Source: Acidobacteriaceae bacterium (lineage in GTDB: Bacteria; Acidobacteriota; Terriglobia; Terriglobales; Acidobacteriaceae). Taken from it: a stretch of 6,483 nt of DNA. Positions 1 through 6,482 of the stretch are shown one piece after another. The stretch covers positions 1 through 6,483 of the forward strand of contig JASHYS010000167.1 of the NCBI GenBank assembly GCA_030042915.1. The letters are read 5' to 3'. The position numbers and the translations under genes are program-made. Position 1 is the first letter of the stretch. Each line of letters opens with the position of its first letter. The notes under the pieces were generated by a model. The model ran no database searches, was not told where the DNA came from, and was given only the letters and a program-made list of their open reading frames with translations.

Positions 1-606
1 CGCAAACAGCTGCGGGAATGTCCGCTTCAATATCCTGCGGTTGGTGAGCATGTAGCTCACGCCCGAGGGCACGCGCAGATTGTCTTCGAGCACCACGAAC
101 TCGCCGTTGTTCATGCGCAACAGATCGCTGCCCACCACCGCGACGTACACGTTGCGCGGCACCTGCAATCCGCGCATCTGGCGCCGGTAGTGCCTGCAGC
201 TGTACACCAGCTCACGCGGCACCACGTGATCGGCCAGGATCCTGGCATCGGAATACACGTCGCGCAAAAAGAGATTCAGCGCCGTGATACGCTGCGTAAG
301 GCCCCGCTCGATCCGGTCCCACTCCTGCGCCGTGACCAGGCGCGGCAACAGATCGTAAGGGAAGATGCGCTCTGTGCCTTCCTCGCGGCCATAGACGGTA
401 AATGTAATGCCCTGCGTCAGGAATGCGAGGTCCACCGACTGCTTGCGCCGCTGCAATTCGTCAGGAGGCAGACTGGCCAGCGTCTCGGCCAGTGCACGGT
501 ACTGCGCACGCACCTCGCCGCCAGGCTCGCGCATCTCGTCAAAGGCGCGATCGAGCGGGTAGTCTCCGAAAAGCGGCGCCAATTCCAATGGCTGGCCTGC
601 GCTCAT
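1..606 (-). CDS. Circularly permuted ATP-grasp type 2 protein (DUF404/DUF407, COG2308), N-terminal part, truncated by window edge
   Basis: Translating the minus strand from the ATG at 606-604 gives 202 open codons running off the left edge. Family hallmarks are clear: GITFTVYG (residues 66-73), ERIFPYDLLPRL (79-90), an EW..IE.GL.QR..ALN.FL.D block (95-116), and LEDNLRVPSGVSYML (173-187). The EDN is a candidate for the metal-binding E-x-N motif of ATP-grasp enzymes, moved toward the N-terminus by the permutation; that assignment is inference. The start is well fixed: an in-frame TAA lies at 615-613, only two codons upstream, and no other start codon intervenes. No strong Shine-Dalgarno is visible. 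No signal peptide is seen, so it is probably cytoplasmic. Family members are usually around 480-520 residues, so roughly 40% is visible. They are predicted ATP-dependent carboxylate-amine ligases, usually beside an alpha-E protein (DUF403), a transglutaminase-like protein and sometimes a proteasome-like peptidase. The substrate is unknown. It diverges from the M61 gene. Confidence 0.92.
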   Translation of the reverse strand, partial: MSAGQPLELAPLFGDYPLDRAFDEMREPGGEVRAQYRALAETLASLPPDELQRRKQSVDLAFLTQGITFTVYGREEGTERIFPYDLLPRLVTAQEWDRIERGLTQRITALNLFLRDVYSDARILADHVVPRELVYSCRHYRRQMRGLQVPRNVYVAVVGSDLLRMNNGEFVVLEDNLRVPSGVSYMLTNRRILKRTFPQLFA

Positions 607-759
607 AAGGTCTTATGCTTTCGTTTCTAACATGCCTGGGATAAAGGAGCCATCAGGAAAGGCGAGGCGAGGATAAAGCCACGCGCTGCGCACGGCCCAG
701 GAATTTTCCACCACCGGCTCTCTCATACGATACCCTGATCCCTCAGGAGTTTCTGCCTC
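607..759. promoter_or_regulatory. Divergent intergenic region between ATP-grasp and M61 genes
   Basis: These 153 bp separate two divergently transcribed start codons, so both promoters should lie here. The best plus-strand sigma70-like candidate I see is TTTTCC (704-709) and TACGAT (726-731) with a 16-bp spacer. It matches the consensus at only about 3/6 and 4/6 positions, so it is weak. On the minus strand I found no convincing -35/-10 pair. No clear operator palindrome or riboswitch-like structure stands out. Confidence 0.3.
745..749 (+). promoter_or_regulatory. Ribosome binding site of the M61 peptidase gene
   Basis: AGGAG lies 10 nt upstream of the ATG at 760. The spacing is slightly long but acceptable. 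It supports this start, as does the signal peptide that begins right at the ATG. Confidence 0.6.
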
Positions 760-2688
760 ATGCGCCATTCCCCACGCTTTCTCCAGGCAGGTCTTGTCCT
801 GCTCGCCGTTTTTGCGCTGCCGCCGGCTCACGCGCAAAAGCCGCCCATCGAGATTACGGCCGACCTGACTGATGCGCCGCGCCGCCTCTTTCACGCCGAC
901 GTTGACTTGCCGGTCACTCCCGGTCCCATCGCGCTCACCACGCCGCAGTGGATTCCCGGCCATCACATGCCGAACGGCATGGCGGCCGAAATCACCGGCG
1001 TTGTCTTCACCGCCAACGGGCAAACCCTCGCCTGGCGCCGCGACGACGTGGACCTCTACCAGTTTCACCTCACGGTTCCTCAGGGAGTGACCACCCTCCA
1101 CGCCCATCTTGATTGCATCGTGACCTCGCGCGTCTCGCAAAAACTCGCTGCCATGGAATGGGAAACGCTGCTGCTTTACCCGGCCAACACGCCGGTGCGC
1201 GATATTCCCATTCAACCGTCGGTCAAAGTTCCCGCGGGCTGGGGCATCGGCACCGCGCTCACTCCCGTCAGCTCCGGCTCATACCCGGTGCCCGCGCCGG
1301 GTGCGACCACGCAATTTGCCGTCACCAACGTTGAGCAGCTGCAGGACTCGCCCGTGATTACGGGCCAGTACTTCCACGAGTTTCCTCTGGCGCCCGAGAT
1401 CACGCCCAAACACTATATCGACGTGGTCTCAGATCAGCCCGACGACTCCAACCTTCGCCCTTCGGTTCTCGCCAACATCGCCAATCTGGTGCGCGAGGCC
1501 GATGCGCTGTACGGCTGCCATCATTACCACGTCTACCACTTTCTGCTCACGCTTTCTGATGTCGCCGGCGGCATGGGGCTGGAGCACGGTCAATCGTCGG
1601 ATAACGGTGTGGGCGAAAAGGGCTACGCCGACGACGCGCACGCGCTGCGCGAAGCGGATCTATTGCCGCATGAGTTCACGCACTCGTGGAATGGAAAGTA
1701 TCGCCGCCCTGCCGGTCTCTATCAGCCCGACTTTGCTACCCCGCAGCAGGGCGCGTTGCTGTGGGTATACGAAGGCATGACCGAATACTTGGGCGATGTG
1801 CTGGCTGCGCGTGCCGGCTTTGAGACGCAGGCACAGTATCGCGACATGCTGGCAGACACCGCAGCTGAGCTCGACTACACACCGGGACGCGATTGGCGCT
1901 CGACCGAGGACACGGCGATCGCCGCCAGCATCGTGCGTTTCTTCGGTCCGTGGTACAACTGGCGGCGCGGCCAGGATTACTACCAGGAAGGCGAACTGCT
2001 TTGGCTCGATGCTGACACGCTGATTCGCAAGCTGTCCGGCGACAAGAAATCGCTCAGCGACTTCGAGAAGATTTTCCTGGGCAAAGGCGGAAACACCGGG
2101 CCGCTCATCGTCACCTACGACTTCGACGAGCTGGTGCGCGATCTGAACGAAGTTGTGCCCTACGACTGGGCAACATTCCTGCATGACCGCGTGGACAAGA
2201 TCAATCCCCACGCCGATGTGGCCGGCATCGAGCAGGGAGGCTACAAGCTCGTCTACAGCGACAAGCCCACGGCCACCGAGCGCACACTGGAGAACGTGCC
2301 GGGTCCGCGGTCGCGTGGCCTCAATTGCTGGTATTCCATCGGCCTGCGCGTGGGCGGCGATGGAAGCGTCAGCGACGTGCGCTGGAACGGGCCGGCCGAC
2401 AAAGCCAGCCTTGCGCCCGGCGAAAAAATCATCGCGGTCAACGGGCAGGCCTTCTCCGCGGACGCGTTGCAGGCTGCCATTCGCGCTGCCAAGGGCGTAA
2501 CTGAGCCCATTCATCTCATCGTCCAGGCCGATGCGTTCATTTCCATGGCCGACATCGACTACCACGACGGTGAGCGCTATCCTGCGCTGGAACGCGCCGA
2601 CGGCACGCCCGATTATCTCGATGAAATTACCAAGCCGCTCACAACGCCGGAGAAGGCGCCGCCTGAAGAAAAGAAAGCTGAAGAGTAG
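760..2688 (+). CDS. Secreted M61-family metallopeptidase (glycyl aminopeptidase-like) with C-terminal PDZ domain
   Basis: A 642-residue protein of normal length for family M61. Residues 1-25 look like a Sec signal peptide: basic start, hydrophobic LVLLAVFAL core, and a likely cleavage after AHA (AHA-Q). Residues about 28-205 fit the M61 N-terminal beta domain. The catalytic gluzincin domain follows, with a GLEHGQSS segment (263-270) equivalent to the family's G-LEH substrate-side motif. The zinc motif HEFTHSW is at 304-310 (ligands His304 and His308, catalytic Glu305), and WVYEGMTEY (325-333) supplies the third ligand, Glu328. Residues about 515-588 form a PDZ-like domain (VRWNGPADKASLAPGEKIIAVNGQ). 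The tail (about 620-642) is rich in Lys, Glu and Pro. All catalytic residues are present, so an active zinc aminopeptidase in the periplasm or outside the cell is expected. Family members cleave N-terminal Gly or Ala, but specificity here is inferred. It is probably co-transcribed with the S46 gene 68 bp downstream. Confidence 0.94.
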   Translation: MRHSPRFLQAGLVLLAVFALPPAHAQKPPIEITADLTDAPRRLFHADVDLPVTPGPIALTTPQWIPGHHMPNGMAAEITGVVFTANGQTLAWRRDDVDLYQFHLTVPQGVTTLHAHLDCIVTSRVSQKLAAMEWETLLLYPANTPVRDIPIQPSVKVPAGWGIGTALTPVSSGSYPVPAPGATTQFAVTNVEQLQDSPVITGQYFHEFPLAPEITPKHYIDVVSDQPDDSNLRPSVLANIANLVREADALYGCHHYHVYHFLLTLSDVAGGMGLEHGQSSDNGVGEKGYADDAHALREADLLPHEFTHSWNGKYRRPAGLYQPDFATPQQGALLWVYEGMTEYLGDVLAARAGFETQAQYRDMLADTAAELDYTPGRDWRSTEDTAIAASIVRFFGPWYNWRRGQDYYQEGELLWLDADTLIRKLSGDKKSLSDFEKIFLGKGGNTGPLIVTYDFDELVRDLNEVVPYDWATFLHDRVDKINPHADVAGIEQGGYKLVYSDKPTATERTLENVPGPRSRGLNCWYSIGLRVGGDGSVSDVRWNGPADKASLAPGEKIIAVNGQAFSADALQAAIRAAKGVTEPIHLIVQADAFISMADIDYHDGERYPALERADGTPDYLDEITKPLTTPEKAPPEEKKAEE

Positions 2689-2745
2689 TCTGCACGGCCA
2701 TTTCGCTGCGTTACTCTGGATGGTCGGCAGAAATCAGCCTGAGAT

Positions 2746-2751
2746 AGGAGG
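2746..2751 (+). promoter_or_regulatory. Strong ribosome binding site of the S46 peptidase gene
   Basis: A perfect AGGAGG sits 5 nt before the ATG at 2757 and fixes this start. It is much stronger than the site in front of the M61 gene, which suggests independent and efficient translation of the second gene. The 2689-2756 spacer shows no hairpin with a T-run, which is consistent with read-through from M61. Confidence 0.85.
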
Positions 2752-2756
2752 ACCCC

Positions 2757-4835
2757 ATGGCCGTTCACAATTTTCGCCTTGCTCTTTTGCTTCCGGCAGC
2801 ACTTGTTCTCGCTTCCGGTTCGCTGCGCGCCGCCGAAGAGGGCATGTGGACATTCGACAATCCGCCGTTGAAGCAGTTGGCCGATAAATATAACTTTCAT
2901 CCCACCCAAGCCTGGCTCGATCATCTCCGCCTTTCCAGTGCGCGCCTCAACGACGGCGGATCGGGTTCGTTCGTCAGCTCGGACGGCCTTCTGCTCACCA
3001 ATCATCACGTAGCGCGCGGCCAGTTGCAGAAAAACTCGACGGCCCAGCACGACTACGTGCGCGACGGCTTCTACGCGGCCACCCCCGGCGAGGAGATGAA
3101 ATCTCCCGACATGGAAGTGAACGTGCTCGTGGGCATGCAGGACGTAACAGCACGCGTGCAAGGAGCGGCGCAGGGCATTGCGGATGCCGTCAAGGCGGAA
3201 AAGACGCGCGAAGCCGAAATGGCCGCCATCGAAAAGGAGAGCAAAGACAAGACCGGCCTTCGCTCCGACGTGGTCACGCTTTATAACGGCGGCGAATACT
3301 GGCTCTATCAATACAAGGCGTACACCGATGTGCGACTGGTCTTCGCGCCCGAGGAGCAGGCTGCGTTTTTCGGCGGCGATCCCGACAACTTCACCTACCC
3401 GCGCTACGACTTCGACATGGCGCTCTTCCGCGTGTACGACAATGGCAAGCCGTTGCACACCGAAAACTATCTGAAGTGGAGCGCCAAAGGCGCCGCGCCC
3501 GGCGATCTTATTTTCATTTCCGGCAATCCCGGTGGCACCTCGCGCCAAGACACGATGACGCAGTTGCAGTTGGAGCGCGATCAGGTGGAACCGGCGTTGA
3601 TCGAATACCTCCAGCGGCGCATTGCCGCCGAGCAGGACTTCGCCAAGCAAGGTCCGGAGCAGGCGCGATTGGTTGGCACCAGCATCTTTGGCCTGCAAAA
3701 CAGCCTTAAGGTTTATCTGGGCCGCGAAGAAGCGCTCTCTGACAAAACTGTCGCGGCCAAAAAGCAGGCCGAGGAAAACGATCTGCGCACGAAAATGGCC
3801 GCCAATCCGGAATTGCAAAAAGACTATGGCAGCGCCTGGGACGAGGTGGCCCGCGCAGTCGATTTGGCCAGACCGCAGTTGAACAAGCAGATCTTTCGGC
3901 GCACCGACAGCCAGCTCTTCGGCTTGGCCCTCGAAATCGTGCAGTATGTTGCGGAGATCAAGAAGCCCGATGGCGAACGCCTGCCCGAGTATCACGAAGC
4001 CGGGCTGGACTCATTGCGCTTTGAATTACTGTCCCCGGCGCCCATCTATCCCTCGGTCGAGAAGCTCTACATGATCACCGCGCTCACGCTGGCCAAAGAA
4101 AAGCTAGGGGCAGACGACGCATACCTACAGGCCATTGTGCAGGGCGGCGACATTACCAAGACCGTCGACGCGCTCGTTGACGGAACCAAGCTGGCCGATC
4201 CCGCTTTCCGCAAGAGCCTGCTCGATGGCGGCGAAGCGGCCGTGGCTGCATCCAGCGATCCCATGATCGTGGCCGCGCGCCGCGTAGACCCCGTGTGGCG
4301 GGAAAACTACGTCTACTTGCGCGACAACATCTTCAGCGTGTTCGACGCGGCAGGCGAAAAGCTGGGCAAGGCGCGCTTTGCCATCTACGGCAAGAACGCC
4401 TATCCCGACGCCACCTTCACCCTGCGCCTTAGCTACGGGACCGTCGACGGCTATCCCTACAACGGAACTATCGCTCCGCCCTTCACCACGTTTTATGGGC
4501 TCTACGATCGCGCGGCCAGCTTCAGCAACCAGCCACCCTTCGATCTGACGCCCAAAGAGGCCGCGGCGCGCGACAAACTCAATCTGGCAACACCGCTCGA
4601 TTTCGTCTGCACCGGCGACATCATTGGCGGCAATTCCGGTTCGCCGGTGGTGAATCGCGACGGCGAGCTGGTGGGGCTCATCTTCGACGGGAACATTGAG
4701 TCATTGGCCGGCGATTTCATCTACGACGGCACGAAGAATCGCGCCGTCGCCGTCCACTCCGCTGGAATCATCGAAGGATTGCGCAAGATTTATGGCGTGG
4801 GCGCCCTGGCCGACGAGTTGCAAGGGAAGCAATAG
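2757..4835 (+). CDS. Secreted S46-family dipeptidyl-peptidase, DPP7-like
   Basis: A 692-residue protein, close to the roughly 700 usual for MEROPS family S46. A signal peptide spans about residues 1-25 (hydrophobic LALLLPAALVLAS, probable cleavage after LRA). The chymotrypsin-fold triad is intact: His84 in LLLTNHHV, Asp220 in the GGDPDNFTYPRYDFD segment (206-220), and Ser627 in GGNSGSPV (624-631). The His-to-Asp distance of 136 residues equals that recalled for Porphyromonas DPP7 (His89/Asp225). The residue 18 after the catalytic Ser is Gly645 (FDGN). In the family, Gly here marks DPP7-type enzymes that prefer hydrophobic or aliphatic P1 residues, while Arg marks the Asp/Glu-specific DPP11. 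The region between Asp and Ser, roughly 270-540, is largely alpha-helical in character and fits the helical cap domain. The enzyme should release dipeptides from free N-termini in the periplasm. One oddity is Val85, where characterised members I recall have Cys (NHHC). It probably shares a transcript with the M61 gene. Confidence 0.95.
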   Translation: MAVHNFRLALLLPAALVLASGSLRAAEEGMWTFDNPPLKQLADKYNFHPTQAWLDHLRLSSARLNDGGSGSFVSSDGLLLTNHHVARGQLQKNSTAQHDYVRDGFYAATPGEEMKSPDMEVNVLVGMQDVTARVQGAAQGIADAVKAEKTREAEMAAIEKESKDKTGLRSDVVTLYNGGEYWLYQYKAYTDVRLVFAPEEQAAFFGGDPDNFTYPRYDFDMALFRVYDNGKPLHTENYLKWSAKGAAPGDLIFISGNPGGTSRQDTMTQLQLERDQVEPALIEYLQRRIAAEQDFAKQGPEQARLVGTSIFGLQNSLKVYLGREEALSDKTVAAKKQAEENDLRTKMAANPELQKDYGSAWDEVARAVDLARPQLNKQIFRRTDSQLFGLALEIVQYVAEIKKPDGERLPEYHEAGLDSLRFELLSPAPIYPSVEKLYMITALTLAKEKLGADDAYLQAIVQGGDITKTVDALVDGTKLADPAFRKSLLDGGEAAVAASSDPMIVAARRVDPVWRENYVYLRDNIFSVFDAAGEKLGKARFAIYGKNAYPDATFTLRLSYGTVDGYPYNGTIAPPFTTFYGLYDRAASFSNQPPFDLTPKEAAARDKLNLATPLDFVCTGDIIGGNSGSPVVNRDGELVGLIFDGNIESLAGDFIYDGTKNRAVAVHSAGIIEGLRKIYGVGALADELQGKQ

Positions 4836-4848
4836 GCCAACCGGGAAG

Positions 4849-4882
4849 ACGGCCATTGACCCCGATTCACTCGATTGGCCGT
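4849..4882. repeat. Inverted repeat between S46 stop codon and tRNA-Ser
   Basis: ACGGCCA (4849-4855) and TGGCCGT (4876-4882) are a perfect 7-bp inverted repeat with a 20-nt centre. It begins 13 nt after the S46 stop. No T-run follows, so it is not a canonical intrinsic terminator. The centre contains the -35-like hexamer of the tRNA promoter candidate, and the right arm touches the -10. It could be a weak transcript end for S46, an operator, or chance. Confidence 0.3.
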
Positions 4883-4887
4883 ACAAT
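4856..4887 (+). promoter_or_regulatory. Candidate sigma70-type promoter of tRNA-Ser
   Basis: TACAAT (4882-4887) matches the -10 consensus at 5/6 positions, and TTGACC (4856-4861) matches the -35 at 5/6. The spacer is 20 bp, longer than the usual 16-18, so the pair may not work as written; the -10 is the more trustworthy part. Transcription would start near 4894, about 14 nt before the mature tRNA. This would let the tRNA be expressed independently of the peptidase genes. Confidence 0.4.
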
Positions 4888-4907
4888 CGGAAGAGAACCC
4901 GCGCCGC

Positions 4908-4997
4908 GGAGAGGTGGCCGAGCGGTTGATGGCTCCGGTCTTGAAAACCGGCATACCTGAAAGGGTATCGGGGGTTCGAATCCCTCCCTCTCCGCCA
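4908..4997 (+). tRNA. tRNA-Ser, anticodon UGA
   Basis: A 90-nt class II tRNA with encoded CCA. The acceptor stem GGAGAGG (4908-4914) pairs perfectly with CCTCTCC (4987-4993), followed by discriminator G4994 and CCA (4995-4997). The D-arm region begins TGGCCGAGCGG. The anticodon stem is CCGGT/ACCGG (4935-4939/4947-4951), and loop CTTGAAA places anticodon TGA at 4942-4944, which reads UCA and other UCN codons. The long variable arm typical of serine tRNAs is ATACC/GGTAT (4953-4957/4964-4968). The T-arm is 4970-4986 with loop TTCGAAT and one G-T wobble. All parts are intact. Confidence 0.98.
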
Positions 4998-4998
4998 T

Positions 4999-5029
4999 GC
5001 TCCTAGAATCAATAATCTAGAGCGTTTTT
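4999..5029 (+). terminator. Intrinsic terminator of tRNA-Ser
   Basis: Two nt after the CCA, GCT (4999-5001), a bulged C, and CTAGA (5003-5007) pair with TCTAGAGC (5016-5023) around an 8-nt loop. One G and then TTTTT (5025-5029) follow. The result is an 8-bp stem with one bulge plus a T-run, the classic layout for ending a short tRNA transcript. The T-rich stretch continues to 5040. Confidence 0.65.
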
Positions 5030-5060
5030 ACGTTTCGTTTTACGCTTTGCTGCCCTGAAC

Positions 5061-5100
5061 TGGTCACTGCTGGCGTTCGCTGGCACCGGCTGGAATGCGG
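5061..5100. repeat. Four imperfect 10-nt phased decamers (TGG-N5-GC)
   Basis: TGGtcactGC, TGGcgttcGC, TGGcaccgGC and TGGaatgcGG follow each other without gaps. Each begins with TGG and the first three end with GC. GGCTGG (5088-5093) is also inverted as CCAGCC (5110-5115). No gene is recognised in this convergent spacer (4998-5222). The array is short and degenerate, so chance in GC-rich DNA is possible. Confidence 0.35.
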
Positions 5101-5165
5101 CCACCCCAACCAGCCAAAGCTTCCATCGAACTCTGATAACCTCACCGAGGGCTTGCTCAAACTGA

Positions 5166-5199
5166 ACGGGCTCTCGGGATATAAGTCCCGAGAGCCCGT
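5166..5199 (-). terminator. Strong hairpin terminator downstream of the TonB-dependent receptor gene
   Basis: ACGGGCTCTCGGGA (5166-5179) and TCCCGAGAGCCCGT (5186-5199) form a perfect 14-bp stem with a 6-nt loop. On the minus strand the hairpin lies 23 nt after the receptor stop codon, the expected position for its terminator. The tract after it (TCAGTTTG) is only weakly T-rich. The hairpin would also form in plus-strand transcripts, so it may insulate both convergent units. Confidence 0.7.
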
Positions 5200-5222
5200 A
5201 GATTCGCACCAGCCTTCCAAGG

Positions 5223-6482
5223 TTAGAAGGTAAAGCGAGCAGACAACGTAATCTGGCGCGGATCCATCATGCTGCCCGGCGCATACATAGTTCCGAAATT
5301 GGAATTTCCATTTTCGCCGATCGCGCCCGAACTCACATTTGTGATCGTACTGACCACATTCGCATTACTCCCGCTAGGGAAACTGGATAATGCGCCCGGA
5401 AGGATGTTCGGGTGGTTGAGAAGGTTGGTGAACTCGCCGAGAAGCTGGAACTTGTACCGTTCCGTGATCGGGAAATCTCGGGTGATATTCAAGTTCACAT
5501 TTTGAAAAACGGGCATGCGAAGTTGGGTCATGTAGGTTGGTGTGTTTCCGTACCAATACTGGTCGACGCTATAGTTGCCATTTGGGAATTGAACAACCTG
5601 GTTCGTGAAAGCATCGGGGTTCCACTTCAGATAGCTGTACTGGGGAGGCGTAATGCTGTGGCCGTCCGGTAGCGTAACGGAAGTAGAGCCGTCATACCAG
5701 TGCTGCATCGACTTGGGAACCTCGAGCGGCTGACCGGTCTCGATGCATTTTTGATCGATGCTGCCGATGTTGCTGCTGCCGGAGCCGGTGGTGCTAGCGC
5801 CGCTGCAGATAGGACCCCATGGCAGGCCCTCTTGCACGGTGACCACGGTTCCCAGTGTCCATCCGCCCGCCAGTGCCCTGGAAATCGGATTCGAGAGTTC
5901 CCACTTCCCGCCTCTGCCCCATTGATCCTGGTAAGTCACCACACCCACGAAGCGATTCGGGATATCGAAACCTTGAAGTCCATAGTTGCTCTGAAGGTTC
6001 GCGTAGTTGAACCCACCATTGGCGGCCGTGTTTCCTGATACCGCCTGTGATTCAGCGTAGGTCGAGGAACCCGACCCCGGCGAAATTCCTGTCGCATGGG
6101 ACCAATCGTAAGTAAATTGTGCTGTCAACCCAGTCGAGTAGGAATGCTTCAACGCGAGTTCGAGGGAGTTGTACAGTGATGAGCCTAGGTCGTTAATTAC
6201 CGTCTGCCCCAGCAAACCGAGATAAGCCTGCTGAGATTGAATGGCTGAGATCGTCGTTTCACCGATGGGGCCTGTTGCATAACCGACCAGAGAGGGCATC
6301 GGATTGGAGACCTGCTGCTGCGACGGATCATCGTTGCCGCTAGAGGCGACCCACTGGCTGCGCCAAGCCTGCAGAGTAGTTTGCGGAATCTGAAATTCGC
6401 CGTTCAGAGGCCAGAGGCGCCAGGGAAGTTGAGAACCCTTCGATCCCACATACCCTGCCGACGCCAGCCAGCTGCCCATGCG
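5223..6482 (-). CDS. Oar-like TonB-dependent receptor, C-terminal beta-barrel part, truncated by window edge
   Basis: About 419 residues are visible, ending at TAA (5225-5223). The frame stays open to the right edge, so the Met at 6479 is internal and is not the start. Numbering from that Met, the segments typical of acidobacterial Oar-like barrels appear in order: ASAGYVGSKGSQLPW (6-20), SLYNSLELALKHSYSTGLTA (101-120) then YDWSHATG, FDIPNRFVGVVTYQDQWGRG (171-190), GGWTLGTVVTVQEGLPW (205-221), VNLNITRDFPITERYKF (328-344) then EFTNLLNHPN (349-358), and DPRQITLSARFTF (406-418). The terminal aromatic Phe is the outer-membrane barrel assembly signal. Such receptors are usually about 1,000-1,200 residues, with an N-terminal carboxypeptidase-like domain and plug, all off-window here. 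The ligand is unknown; they are generally tied to uptake of sugars, peptides or other large substrates. Cys225 and Cys245 lie in a Gly/Ser-rich stretch, probably a surface loop. The gene looks less GC-rich than the peptidase genes. Confidence 0.92.
   Translation of the reverse strand, partial: RMGSWLASAGYVGSKGSQLPWRLWPLNGEFQIPQTTLQAWRSQWVASSGNDDPSQQQVSNPMPSLVGYATGPIGETTISAIQSQQAYLGLLGQTVINDLGSSLYNSLELALKHSYSTGLTAQFTYDWSHATGISPGSGSSTYAESQAVSGNTAANGGFNYANLQSNYGLQGFDIPNRFVGVVTYQDQWGRGGKWELSNPISRALAGGWTLGTVVTVQEGLPWGPICSGASTTGSGSSNIGSIDQKCIETGQPLEVPKSMQHWYDGSTSVTLPDGHSITPPQYSYLKWNPDAFTNQVVQFPNGNYSVDQYWYGNTPTYMTQLRMPVFQNVNLNITRDFPITERYKFQLLGEFTNLLNHPNILPGALSSFPSGSNANVVSTITNVSSGAIGENGNSNFGTMYAPGSMMDPRQITLSARFTF

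Noticed and set aside
190..630. 146-codon plus-strand frame
   Set aside because: It is the antisense of the ATP-grasp coding sequence, whose conserved family motifs show which strand is real.
613..1215. 200-codon minus-strand frame between the ATP-grasp gene and the M61 N-terminus
   Set aside because: It is antisense to the M61 signal peptide and N-terminal domain. Its stop codon (615-613) only helps to fix the ATP-grasp start.
1660..2565. 301-codon open frame on the minus strand opposite the M61 gene
   Set aside because: It covers the antisense of the catalytic and PDZ parts of a clear M61 protein and shows no domain of its own.
2613..3995. 460-codon open frame on the minus strand opposite the S46 gene
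   Set aside because: It lies antisense to an S46 protein with complete family motifs. Its translation shows no recognisable domain, and long shadow frames are expected in GC-rich DNA.
4701..5012. 103-codon minus-strand frame containing a GRGRDSNPRYPFRYAG-like stretch
   Set aside because: This is the familiar spurious protein obtained by translating the complement of a tRNA-Ser gene; it should not be annotated.
5009..5220. Two overlapping 66-67 codon minus-strand frames in the tRNA/receptor spacer
   Set aside because: They run through the receptor terminator hairpin and the tRNA terminator, have no good ribosome binding site that I can see, and resemble no family I recognise.
2749..5823. 13-nt exact direct repeat AGGACCCCATGGC at 2749-2761 and 5811-5823
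   Set aside because: One copy is the S46 start region and the other is inside the receptor coding sequence. A shared 13-mer is expected about this often by chance in 6.5 kb.
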